Shown here piece after piece: positions 54,448 to 63,351 of a DNA stretch of 64,000 nt (the stretch's first letter is position 1; every line of letters starts with the position of its first letter). The position numbers and the translations under genes were made by a program. The DNA is taken from NCBI GenBank assembly GCA_944323155.1, contig CALURL010000009.1:17429-81428 (forward strand), in the 5' to 3' direction. The DNA comes from Candidatus Gastranaerophilales bacterium. GTDB lineage: Bacteria; Cyanobacteriota; Vampirovibrionia; Gastranaerophilales; Gastranaerophilaceae. Under the pieces are notes generated by a model that was not told where the DNA came from, ran no database searches, and saw only the letters and a list, made by a program, of their open reading frames with translations.

Positions 54448-56604
54448 CTAATGCACGCTCTCAGGTACTGCCATCGGAATAGGCACAGGGGCCGCAGTTG
54501 ATTTTGGAACAGGAGCAGGTTTTGGCTGCTGTGTTTGAGTATCTTTTTGTTCATTTAACTTATTGAAGTTTTGAACAACTTCAGCGGGAGTTGAAGCCTG
54601 TGGAAGTTCTTCTTTTACTTCTTCTTTTTGCTGACTTTCTGCTTGTTGTTGTTCTTCTTCTGTTTCACCTATGATTTTTACATTTGAACCTGCGGCAAAA
54701 GGTTTTAATTCAACTTGAGGATAATTAAAATCAACTTTTCCATAAGGTTCTGTGGCAACTTTCATAATATCTTTCCAGATAAGTGCCGGAACTGTACCGC
54801 CTTGAACAATTTTGCTCATGGCAATATTTTTATCATTACCAACCCATACTCCCATAACTATGTTAGGAGTATAACCTACAAAGTAAGCGTCTTTGTTATC
54901 ATCGGTTGTACCGGTTTTTCCTGCTGCAGGTTTTCCAAAGTTTGCAGCGCGGCCTGTTCCATGAGTAATTACTGTTTTTAACATTGCAGTCATTTCTGCG
55001 GCTGTATTCATACTTAACTGATGGGAAATTTTTGTTTTTGGTGCTCTATAAATTACTTTACCGCGAGAAGTTTCGACTCTTTCTATAGCGTAAGGCTGTA
55101 CAACATATCCTCCGTTTGCAAAAGCCCCGTAAGCACGCGTAAATTCAAACAATTTAACACCGTTTGATCCTAGTGCGATTGTGTAATCGTATTCCAGAGG
55201 TGTTGTTATTCCAAGTGTTCTTGCAATTTGGATTACAGAACGCACTCCGACATTTTGAATCATTCTTGCTGCGCAGACATTTGATGAAACCATCAAAGCA
55301 GTATACACAGGAATTTTACCTCTGTATTTGTTGCCATAATTATGAGGCGACCAACTGCCGATTGTAATCGGTCTATCTTCTATCATATCATTCGGCTTAA
55401 TACCTTTTTCAAGAGCAGCAGCATAAACTATCGGCTTAAATGATGAGCCAGGAGGTCTTACAGCCTGAGTAACACGGTCATATTGGCTTTTTGCGTAATT
55501 TCTGCCGCCTGCATATGCGATAATTTTTCCGTCTATAGGGCTGAATGCAAATATTGCCGCCTGATTGCTTTCTGCTTTCAGACCATAATTTATCATATTT
55601 TTCTCAATTGCAGGGTTAACAGCCTTCTGGGTTTTATAATCAAGTGTTGTCACAACTTTATAACCGCCCTGAGAAATTTCTGTTTCGTCAAAGCCTAATT
55701 TTTCAAGTTCTTTCATTGCATAATCGCAGAAATATGGGGCTTTATTAGTTGTATAATACTGAGGCACAGGCCCTAACTTAACTTTTTCAGCTTTTGCCTT
55801 ATTATATTCATCAGTTGTAATGTATCTCATTTTATACATACGTGTTAAAACTTGATTTCTTCTTTGAATAGCCAAATCCATATTATTAAAAGGCGAATAA
55901 ACAGAAGGTGCCTGAGGTAAACCAGCAATCAAAGCAAGTTCTGACAAATCACAGTCTTTCAGATGTTTATCAAAATAAATTTGAGCAGCGCCCTCAACAC
56001 CGTATGCACCTGAACCGAGATATACATTATTCATATACATCTCTAAAATCTGGTCTTTTGAAATAGTTTTTTCTATACGTGCCGCAATAAATAACTCTTT
56101 TAATTTTCTGTCAAAAGTTCTTTCATTGTTTAAAAACAAAACTCTTGCAAGCTGCTGAGTTAATGTACTTGCGCCCTGAACAACACGTCCGGCAAGAATA
56201 TTTTGGATAGTTGAACGGGCAAGACCTGTCAAATCATAACCATGATGTCTGTAAAAATTTTTGTCTTCTGTTGCAATTAATGCTTTTTTTAGATTTTCAG
56301 GAACATCTTTCAATTCCACTTTTTCATACGTATACGCAGTAAATGTCTTGATAATCTCATCATCAGCAGAATATATTTTTGTAACAATATTAGGTTTAAA
56401 CTCTTCTAAATTTTCGATAGGAGGAAGAGATGACAAATATAGCTGCAATGAGGCAATACCAGCTAATCCGCAGGCACATCCCATTATAAATAAAAATTTC
56501 AGCGTTGAAAAAAATCCTCCGCTTTTTTTAGTTTTTCTTGATATATTAGATCTTGCCATTTCTCTGGCATAACGATTTCTGTTAACTTTATCATATTTTG
56601 ACAT
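54448..56604 (-). CDS. Class A penicillin-binding protein (PBP1a-type)
   Basis: 718 residues. Membrane anchor about 33-56; glycosyltransferase 51 domain with catalytic Glu113 in ATEDKNFYRHHG; transpeptidase domain with PPGSSFKP (Ser near 387), MVSSNV, and KTGTT near 561. The tail (650-718) is Gln/Pro/Ala-rich. Polymerises and crosslinks peptidoglycan; binds beta-lactams. Confidence 0.96.
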   Translation of the reverse strand: MSKYDKVNRNRYAREMARSNISRKTKKSGGFFSTLKFLFIMGCACGLAGIASLQLYLSSLPPIENLEEFKPNIVTKIYSADDEIIKTFTAYTYEKVELKDVPENLKKALIATEDKNFYRHHGYDLTGLARSTIQNILAGRVVQGASTLTQQLARVLFLNNERTFDRKLKELFIAARIEKTISKDQILEMYMNNVYLGSGAYGVEGAAQIYFDKHLKDCDLSELALIAGLPQAPSVYSPFNNMDLAIQRRNQVLTRMYKMRYITTDEYNKAKAEKVKLGPVPQYYTTNKAPYFCDYAMKELEKLGFDETEISQGGYKVVTTLDYKTQKAVNPAIEKNMINYGLKAESNQAAIFAFSPIDGKIIAYAGGRNYAKSQYDRVTQAVRPPGSSFKPIVYAAALEKGIKPNDMIEDRPITIGSWSPHNYGNKYRGKIPVYTALMVSSNVCAARMIQNVGVRSVIQIARTLGITTPLEYDYTIALGSNGVKLFEFTRAYGAFANGGYVVQPYAIERVETSRGKVIYRAPKTKISHQLSMNTAAEMTAMLKTVITHGTGRAANFGKPAAGKTGTTDDNKDAYFVGYTPNIVMGVWVGNDKNIAMSKIVQGGTVPALIWKDIMKVATEPYGKVDFNYPQVELKPFAAGSNVKIIGETEEEQQQAESQQKEEVKEELPQASTPAEVVQNFNKLNEQKDTQTQQPKPAPVPKSTAAPVPIPMAVPESVH

Positions 56605-56668
56605 AAAATCTCCCTCGTCAACTATATAATTCTAGTATAAAAGTATTTTCTTGGCAAATTTGCTATGT

Positions 56669-56674
56669 TATTAT
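56669..56674 (+). promoter_or_regulatory. -10 box of leaderless gene
   Basis: TATTAT six bases before ATG 56681, no Shine-Dalgarno. Confidence 0.5.
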
Positions 56675-56680
56675 ACTGTT

Positions 56681-57088
56681 ATGTTCGACTTTTTGTTTGT
56701 AATTATAAATGAAATTCGTTCCTATTTTGTACCCGAACAGGTTACATACGAGGTAAAAGGGGAATGCAAAAAATGCGGAAAGTGTTGTAATTATATGTAT
56801 AGTTATGACACTTATACTGAAAAAGAATTTAAAATTATGCAATTTCTTTTTCCGACGTATAGAAGATTTTATATAAAAGGAAAAGATGAAGAAGGAAATT
56901 TTATCTTTGCCTGCAAACTCGTGACAAAAGACGGATTATGCTCAGTATACAACAAGCGTCCGAAAATGTGCAGAAAGTATCCTGCCAAAAGAATTCTTTA
57001 TCCTGCAAAGCTTCATGAAGGCTGCGGATATACTGTTTACAAAAAGACTTTCGAAGATTATCTGAACTCTAAAACGCGTCAGTCTTAA
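56681..57088 (+). CDS. YkgJ-type cysteine cluster protein
   Basis: 135 residues from ATG 56681 (a TTG at 56651 is longer). CKKCGKCCNY near 28-37, CKLVTKDGLCSVYNKRPKMC and CRKYPA: the CxxCxxCC...C...CxxYPA pattern of the zinc/iron chelating YkgJ family. Unknown function. Converges on dnaB, overlapping it by 20 bases. Confidence 0.85.
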   Translation: MFDFLFVIINEIRSYFVPEQVTYEVKGECKKCGKCCNYMYSYDTYTEKEFKIMQFLFPTYRRFYIKGKDEEGNFIFACKLVTKDGLCSVYNKRPKMCRKYPAKRILYPAKLHEGCGYTVYKKTFEDYLNSKTRQS

Positions 57089-58460
57089 TTGGATTCTTGA
57101 ATTTGGTAATGTTTCCTTGGAACAACAATTTAACAGTACCCACAGAACCATTTCTGTGTTTTGCTATAATAATTTCAGATTCTCCTTTTGAAGCAGCTTT
57201 TGCCTGTCCTTCTTCTTCACCATCTTCCGGCTTTCTGTAATATTCATCACGATATATAAACATTACAATATCAGCGTCCTGTTCAATAGAACCTGATTCT
57301 CTCAAATCTGAAAGCATAGGACGTTTATCTGTACGTGATTCAACAGCACGGGAAAGCTGTGAAAGTGCAATTACGGGAACATCAAGTTCTTTTGCAAGAA
57401 TTTTCAAACCTCTTGATATTGCAGAAATCTGCTGCATACGGTCTTCTCTTCCGGCACTTTCCATCAATTGAAGGTAATCTATTAAGATTAATCCTAAATC
57501 TTTTTCTTCCATCTTCAATCTTCTGCACTTTGCGCGGATATCTGCAATTGTACATCCGGAAGTATCGTCAATATATATTGGAGCCTGAGCAAAAGCATTC
57601 ATTGCATTAGCCAGTTTTTCCCAGTCTTTGCTCTGCATGTTACCGGTTTTTACACGCTGCGAATCAATTTCAGCTTCAGAACATAACATACGCTGCATCA
57701 ACTGATCTTTTGACATTTCAAGTGAAAATATAGCAACTGGAACTTTTGCTTTAAGTGCAACATTTTGGGCAATGTTTAATGCAAAAGCTGTTTTTCCCAT
57801 TGCAGGACGTGCTGCAAGGATTATAAGATCCGATTTTTGCAAACCGTTCAGCATTGCATCAAGTTCATAAAAATTCGTCGGAACACCGGTTAATTCATCT
57901 TTATGTTCATAGCGGTATTCTATTTTTTCATAAGTATTCAATACAAGGTCTTTTACATGAACCAAATCTGTTGTTGCTTTCTTAGAAGCAATATCAAATA
58001 TAAGTTTTTCAGCACTATCCAGCGATTGTTCTATTGGATTTACATCGTATCCAAAAGATACTATTTCTGAACCTGCATTAATTAAGGCTCTTTTTATCGC
58101 TTTTTCTTGAACAATTTTTGCATAATATTCAATATTTGATGTCGTAATAGTTTTATAACTTAAATCATTGATAAAGGCTCTGCCTCCTATTGTTTCCAAT
58201 TTCGAAGAATAGCTTAAAACATCCGAAACAGATACAATGTCTATTCTTTCATTAGAATTAAACAATTGCAGCATGGCTTCATAAACATATCTGTGCGCCG
58301 GTTTGTAAAAAGATTCCGGTTTCAATGTTTCTACAACCTTTGTAATTACCTGCGGATTAACCAGAATTGCCCCAAGAACAGCCTCCTCCGCTTCAATATT
58401 CTGTGGAACAAGTCGTCCATCTATATTTAAATTATTATTATTTTTTTCTCTTACTGCCAT
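57069..58460 (-). CDS. dnaB: Replicative DNA helicase DnaB
   Basis: 463 residues. N-terminal domain (NIEAEEAVLGAILVNP), RecA-like helicase domain with Walker A ARPAMGKTAF (about 218), LILIDYLQLM, and AISRGLKILAKELDVPV. No intein. Essential for replication; alone on its strand here. Confidence 0.97.
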   Translation of the reverse strand: MAVREKNNNNLNIDGRLVPQNIEAEEAVLGAILVNPQVITKVVETLKPESFYKPAHRYVYEAMLQLFNSNERIDIVSVSDVLSYSSKLETIGGRAFINDLSYKTITTSNIEYYAKIVQEKAIKRALINAGSEIVSFGYDVNPIEQSLDSAEKLIFDIASKKATTDLVHVKDLVLNTYEKIEYRYEHKDELTGVPTNFYELDAMLNGLQKSDLIILAARPAMGKTAFALNIAQNVALKAKVPVAIFSLEMSKDQLMQRMLCSEAEIDSQRVKTGNMQSKDWEKLANAMNAFAQAPIYIDDTSGCTIADIRAKCRRLKMEEKDLGLILIDYLQLMESAGREDRMQQISAISRGLKILAKELDVPVIALSQLSRAVESRTDKRPMLSDLRESGSIEQDADIVMFIYRDEYYRKPEDGEEEGQAKAASKGESEIIIAKHRNGSVGTVKLLFQGNITKFKNPIKTDAF

Positions 58461-58513
58461 GACATTATTATTACATAAGATAAACCAAATAAAAATTGCA
58501 TGTTAAGAATAAT

Positions 58514-58519
58514 TATTAT
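58514..58519 (+). promoter_or_regulatory. -10 box of leaderless gene
   Basis: TATTAT six bases before ATG 58526. Confidence 0.5.
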
Positions 58520-58525
58520 AAAATA

Positions 58526-59050
58526 ATGTCTATGAAAAACTTCCTTGTAAATCTTAATGTTTACATAAAAATTCTTACAAGTAATACGCATCTCAGGCTT
58601 GGCAAACTTCTTATTGAAAAAGGACTGACTGCGGCAACAGCAGAATCATGCACAGGAGGCCTTGTAAGTTCCAGGCTTACTGATGTTCCGGGAAGCTCCG
58701 CTTATATCAATGAAAATTTTGTAACATACTCATACGACTCAAAAGAATCAATCCTTGGAGTTAAACATGAAACTCTAATGAAATATGGTGCCGTAAGCTA
58801 TGAATGTGCTTATGAAATGGCACAAGGATTAATCGCAAAAACAAATTGCGATCTTGCAATCTGTACAACAGGTATTGCAGGCCCAACTATTGACGAAGGC
58901 AAACCCGCAGGACTTATTTTTATCGCTGTAGGCTTTGATGAAAAGATAGTTGTAAAAGAATTTAAATTGAATCCTTTATTAAACAGAAAAAACATGAAAT
59001 TTATGTTTTCAGAAAAAGCACTCCAACTAGCACTTGAACAACTAAGCTGA
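58526..59050 (+). CDS. CinA C-terminal-type nicotinamide-nucleotide amidase
   Basis: 174 residues from ATG 58526, or 172 from 58532. AESCTGGLVSSRLTDVPGSSAY, YGAVSYECAYEMAQG and TGIAGP define the PncC/CinA-C family, which deamidates NMN in pyridine-nucleotide salvage. A TTG at 58496 is unlikely. Overlaps the LuxR gene end by nine bases. Confidence 0.92.
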   Translation: MSMKNFLVNLNVYIKILTSNTHLRLGKLLIEKGLTAATAESCTGGLVSSRLTDVPGSSAYINENFVTYSYDSKESILGVKHETLMKYGAVSYECAYEMAQGLIAKTNCDLAICTTGIAGPTIDEGKPAGLIFIAVGFDEKIVVKEFKLNPLLNRKNMKFMFSEKALQLALEQLS

Positions 59051-59293
59051 CTTTAATTTCTGCTTTTCACTATGTTTAGACAAAATCCCAAACGCAAATG
59101 CTTTGTAAACAGCATGTGTTCTATTTTTTGCATCTAGCTTTCTCAATATACTCGCAACAAAAGCTTTTATTGTATGACAACTAACTCCCATTATATCTGC
59201 AATTCGTTTATTATTATTGCCAAGGGCTATTAAGTTTATGACTACTTCTTCTCTTTTAGTTAATTCTATATAATATTTTCTGTTACTATTCAT
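59042..59293 (-). CDS. Stand-alone LuxR/GerE-type HTH protein, 83 aa
   Basis: Only the HTH domain: LTKREEVVINLIALGNNNKR then IADIMGVSCHTIKAFVASIL and RKLDAKNRTHAVYKA. No receiver or ligand domain. Divergent from an Xre gene. The same pair of protein types, in the same orientation, is broken at 31.8 kb. Confidence 0.85.
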   Translation of the reverse strand: MNSNRKYYIELTKREEVVINLIALGNNNKRIADIMGVSCHTIKAFVASILRKLDAKNRTHAVYKAFAFGILSKHSEKQKLKSA

Positions 59294-59389
59294 AAAATTT
59301 AGTTATAATTTAATAGGAATTAATAAATATCCAACATGGGTAATTATAAGTTACAAGTAATATATTGTCAATAATGTAAAATAATATAT

Positions 59390-59608
59390 ATGTATAACTT
59401 CACAGAAATATTGAAACAATTTGGCAGAAACGTAAAAGCAGAACGTGTAAGAAAAGGCTTATCCCAAGAAACCCTTGCAGAAAAAATGAGCGTTAATCGG
59501 GAATACATAAGCAGAATTGAACGCGGCCTGCAAAATATGTCTTTATTAAAAATTACAGAATTAGCTAACTATTTAAACGCAGATATTCATGATCTTTTAA
59601 AATTTTAA
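59390..59608 (+). CDS. Small Xre regulator, 72 aa
   Basis: One HTH_3 domain (FGRNVKAERVRKGLSQETLA, YISRIERGLQNMSLLKITEL). TAAAAT lies seven bases before the ATG and no Shine-Dalgarno is present. Forms a divergent pair with the LuxR-HTH gene. Probably autoregulatory. Confidence 0.87.
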   Translation: MYNFTEILKQFGRNVKAERVRKGLSQETLAEKMSVNREYISRIERGLQNMSLLKITELANYLNADIHDLLKF

Positions 59609-59609
59609 A

Positions 59610-60521
59610 TTATTTCATTATAATTTCTGCAATAATTTCCGGATGTTTATCCATAAGATTTTCAGCAAAATCCTGAGGATCCATTTGGGTTATAACAAAA
59701 GATAACAAATCATTTGGCAGTTCTTTAAGCATCTTTTGAATATACTCAGGTTCAATTACATTCATTGCTTTAACAACTTCAGGTTTTTCCTTATAAGTAT
59801 TAATCATTTTTGTATAAGCATGCGCATCAAAAAGTTGAAACCAATCTTCATGCTCTTTACCTAGGGAAAGAACTAATTGTTGTTTTTGTGCAGGCTGCAT
59901 GCCTGTAAGTGCATCTTTGTATTCAAGCGGGTTAAGCTGTCCGATTTGTTTTGTAAGATCAATAGAATTCATTTTTTGAACCTGTTCGCCGGTAACACTT
60001 TCAAGCATTTGAGCAAGATATTCCTCAGGAATAGATTTCAAATGTTTAAGCATTTTATCCTTATCAATATCAGTACTTGTTAAAAATTTGTCTAACTGCT
60101 CGTCAGGTAATAACCTTACAACCTCTTCCTTTGAAAACATTTCAAATACAGTATTTACTAACTGCTCTGGAGGTAATTCTTCTAACATCTTAAGTAATTT
60201 ATCCTGAGTGAAGAAATTCAAACCATAATTCAAATCTTTTTCATCCATAAGCGGAAGAAAGGTTTGTAACTGCAAAGCGGACATTTCACTCAAAATCATA
60301 TATCTATTATTAGGATCAGCAAGTTTAAAAAGCTCCATTACTAATTCAACATTATTCAAAAGTTCATTAGCTAATTGAATTGCAGCCTGATTACCTTGAG
60401 AAGCTTCGGCTTTAATAATTTCTTCAGTCGACATATCAGCATAATCTTCCTGAAGTTTAACTTCAGAAATATTTAATTTGCTGACCAAAAAAGAAATATC
60501 TGAATCAATAATAATGCTCAT
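59610..60521 (-). CDS. Helical-repeat protein (MgtE_N-like), 303 aa
   Basis: Start ATG 60521, five bases after AGGATTG; a TTG at 60527 is longer. Serial helical hairpins such as MLEELPPEQLVNTVFEMFSK and MLKELPNDLLSFVITQMDPQ resemble the MgtE N-terminal superhelix. No transmembrane part, so not a transporter. Probably protein binding. Confidence 0.75.
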   Translation of the reverse strand: MSIIIDSDISFLVSKLNISEVKLQEDYADMSTEEIIKAEASQGNQAAIQLANELLNNVELVMELFKLADPNNRYMILSEMSALQLQTFLPLMDEKDLNYGLNFFTQDKLLKMLEELPPEQLVNTVFEMFSKEEVVRLLPDEQLDKFLTSTDIDKDKMLKHLKSIPEEYLAQMLESVTGEQVQKMNSIDLTKQIGQLNPLEYKDALTGMQPAQKQQLVLSLGKEHEDWFQLFDAHAYTKMINTYKEKPEVVKAMNVIEPEYIQKMLKELPNDLLSFVITQMDPQDFAENLMDKHPEIIAEIIMK

Positions 60522-60798
60522 AATCAATCCTAAAAACTTTAATACTAAAAACTATAACGGCAAAACGTTAAAAAAACTGTAATTATTGTAACTTTTTGTA
60601 ACAAAGATAAGCCCTCTTCGCGAAGAAGAGGACAAAAAATTTGGTAGTTGTATAAACTGTAAGTAAAATACTAGTGATTACTAGTTCCAAAATATAAATA
60701 AATATATTAATACAATACCAATTAAGATATTCACAGAATTCACAGCGAAATTAATAGTATTATACTACATACGAATAGTTTACTCGCTTGAAAAGGTT
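60522..60798. other. Intergenic region
   Basis: Holds a hairpin CCTCTTC-GCGAA-GAAGAGG (60614-60632) and ACTAGT twice (60670-60675 and 60680-60685) four bases apart, a possible Xre operator. Otherwise AT-rich with nothing recognisable. Confidence 0.45.
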
Positions 60799-61041
60799 AT
60801 GTCAAGACACCATAATTTTAATATGAAAGATTCAAGAATAAAAATTTTAGCATCCAATATAAAAGCCGAAAGAAATCGTAAAGGTTTCACTCAGTCAGAA
60901 TTATCTGAGTACATCAATATAAGTGAAAGTAGTATGAGTCTAATAGAGCGTGGCATTCAAACACCCTCTATCTTTGTAGTGCATGACATTGCTCGTGTAT
61001 TGAGTATAGATATAAATGATTTATTAAAGGATATACCATAA
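60799..61041 (+). CDS. Small Xre regulator, 80 aa
   Basis: HTH_3 (ILASNIKAERNRKGFTQSEL, ESSMSLIERGIQTPSIF). AAAAGG lies only two bases before ATG 60799, so ATG 60823 (72 aa) may be the true start. Stands between the MgtE_N-like gene and tRNA-Ile. Confidence 0.83.
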   Translation: MSRHHNFNMKDSRIKILASNIKAERNRKGFTQSELSEYINISESSMSLIERGIQTPSIFVVHDIARVLSIDINDLLKDIP

Positions 61042-61104
61042 ATAAATTATAAAAAACTCTTGATTTTCAAAAATTTTTATATTAGACTAAAAACTGTAGC
61101 TTAC

Positions 61105-61178
<74 letters not shown>

Positions 61179-61183
61179 TATTA

Positions 61184-61215
61184 AAGAAGACTCCTAGTTT
61201 AAGGGGTCTTTTTTA
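61184..61215 (+). terminator. Terminator of tRNA-Ile
   Basis: Stem AGACTCCT / AGGGGTCT with T run. Confidence 0.85.
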
Positions 61216-61392
61216 ATGCAAAAATTTGGGTAATTTTTAGAGTTTTGTGTAATATTTGTGTAGTGCTGCATATTTTAAACTCAGTCAAACTTAATAAAAC
61301 TAGATAAAAATATTTATAATTTGCAACAGGGTTAAACCTTATTATCTCTAAATTAAAATTTCATGATAAAATCATGAAAAAAAAGGGGAAGT

Positions 61393-62841
61393 ATGTTTGA
61401 ACAAAGTTTTAAAAATATCGATAATTTACTAAGAAAAGACAAAGGGCTTTCTACAGAAATAGATTATGTAGAGCAGACATCTTGGTTGTTATTTTTAAAA
61501 TATCTTGAGGATTTGGAAGTAAATAAAGCTCTGGAAGCTGAATTGAACGGAAAAACTTATACACCGATCTTAGACAATGACTATACTTGGAGTACTTGGG
61601 CATATCCTAAGAAAGAAAATGGAACATTAGATCATGACAAAGCTTTAACCGGTGATGATCTGAATGAGTTTGTAAGAAATAATCTCTTCCCATATTTAAA
61701 GAGTTTTAAACAAAGAGCGGAATCTCCTAACACTCTTGAATACAAAATAGGTGAAATCTTTAATGAAATTACTAATAAATTTCAAAGTGGTTACATTTTA
61801 AGGCAAGTCATTGACATAATCCAAACTATGCGTTTCCAAACAAGTGAAGAAAAACACGAGCTTTCTTGTTTGTATGAAGATAAAATTCAGAACATGGGTA
61901 ACTCAGGTCGTAACGGCGGTGAATACTATACTCCTCGCCCATTAATCAGGACTATAATAGCTGCTATTAAACCAAAAATCGGTGATAGGATTTATGATGG
62001 TGCATTAGGATCAGCAGGTTTTTTGGTTGAAGCTTTTGACTATTTGAAACACTCAAAAGAGCTTTCTGTTGATGATATGAGAATTTTACAAGAGAAAACT
62101 TTTTTCGGAAAAGAAGCCAAACCAATACCTTATATCATCGGAACAATGAACATGATATTACATGGCATAGAAGCTCCACACATAATCCATACAAATACAC
62201 TTTCTGAAAATATCATGCAGATCCAAGAAAAAGATAAGTATGATGTAATTATCGCCAATCCTCCATTTGGAGCAAGTGAAGATATTGCATCAGTAGAACA
62301 AAACTTCCCTATCCGATCAAGTGAAACTGCGTACTTGTTTTTACAGCACTTTATCAAAAGTTTAAAAGCAGGTGGTATGGCTGGAATAGTTATAAAAAAT
62401 ACTTTTTTATCTAACGGTGATGCAAAAGAAGTAAGAAAAGAACTTTTAGAATCTTGTAATCTCTATGCAGTACTTGATTTGCCTGCAAAGGTTTTCACAG
62501 CCGGTGTAAAAACTGTTGTACTATTTTTTAAAAAAGGAGAACCGACTAAAAAGATCTGGTATTATCAGTTGAATTTGGATAGGAATTTGGGCAAGACTAA
62601 TCCTTTGAATGAAAAGGATTTGGCTGACTTCTTGGAACAATTCAACGGATTTAAAGATTCTGCTAACTCTTGGACTGTTGATCTGAAAGATGTTGATGCT
62701 GCTACGGTTGACTTATCAGTTAAAAATCCAAATGTAAGTGATGAAATTATCTACAGAGAGCCGAAAGAAATTTTGCAAGAAATCACAGAGCTTGATAGAG
62801 AAAGTGCAGCACTATTGACCAAAATTAAGGAGTTAGTATAA
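61393..62841 (+). CDS. hsdM: Type I restriction-modification DNA methyltransferase subunit HsdM
   Basis: 482 residues. N-terminal helical domain (1-150), EYYTPRPL (177-184), motif I DGALGSAGF (202-210; a known HsdM variant of DPACGSGGF), and catalytic NPPFGAS (289-295), giving N6-adenine methylation. Starts after AAAAGGGGAAG. 180 bases after tRNA-Ile. The next ATG touches its stop, but the next gene is not hsdS or hsdR; those must lie beyond the window. Confidence 0.95.
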   Translation: MFEQSFKNIDNLLRKDKGLSTEIDYVEQTSWLLFLKYLEDLEVNKALEAELNGKTYTPILDNDYTWSTWAYPKKENGTLDHDKALTGDDLNEFVRNNLFPYLKSFKQRAESPNTLEYKIGEIFNEITNKFQSGYILRQVIDIIQTMRFQTSEEKHELSCLYEDKIQNMGNSGRNGGEYYTPRPLIRTIIAAIKPKIGDRIYDGALGSAGFLVEAFDYLKHSKELSVDDMRILQEKTFFGKEAKPIPYIIGTMNMILHGIEAPHIIHTNTLSENIMQIQEKDKYDVIIANPPFGASEDIASVEQNFPIRSSETAYLFLQHFIKSLKAGGMAGIVIKNTFLSNGDAKEVRKELLESCNLYAVLDLPAKVFTAGVKTVVLFFKKGEPTKKIWYYQLNLDRNLGKTNPLNEKDLADFLEQFNGFKDSANSWTVDLKDVDAATVDLSVKNPNVSDEIIYREPKEILQEITELDRESAALLTKIKELV

Positions 62842-63351
62842 ATGACAATAGAATCTTGGAACTACTTAATTCAATTTTTTACGAGTTTGATATTCTTAGG
62901 AATATCTGTTGCGGGTGTATTTGTATTCAAATATAAGCACGATGAATACACTAGAAAAATATATATTGAAAATGCAAAAAAACTAGATTTAGTTTTTAAG
63001 GAAATATCTAGGCACGCAAATATTGACGATGAACATTTTAATATGTTAATAGAAGTTCAAAGTGAAGCTATGCTGTATTTACATAAGGATATTGTGCAGT
63101 ATGTTGAGAAGTTAAGAGATTTAGTCGTGGATTTGCAGTTATTAAAAATGCAAATTGATGCTACCGAAATCAAAACAGACAAAAGAAATGAATTAGTCGA
63201 GCAGCATGGTGAAAAGCTAAAAGCTATATTTGCCTTATATAAAAATTTCTATAAAATATACAGAAAACAAATTTTAAACGATGGAATTGATTGGAATAAG
63301 TATAGCAAATTTTTTGATGAAATAAAGCCAAAAAACAAAGGACACAAATAA
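62842..63351 (+). CDS. Membrane-anchored helical protein in hsdM operon, 169 aa
   Basis: Its ATG follows the hsdM stop with no gap. N-terminal membrane helix about 9-28 (LIQFFTSLIFLGISVAGVFVF), then a cytoplasmic coiled-coil region of about 130 residues. No family recognised. Stop codon overlaps the next start by one base, so the three genes are coupled. Confidence 0.8.
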   Translation: MTIESWNYLIQFFTSLIFLGISVAGVFVFKYKHDEYTRKIYIENAKKLDLVFKEISRHANIDDEHFNMLIEVQSEAMLYLHKDIVQYVEKLRDLVVDLQLLKMQIDATEIKTDKRNELVEQHGEKLKAIFALYKNFYKIYRKQILNDGIDWNKYSKFFDEIKPKNKGHK

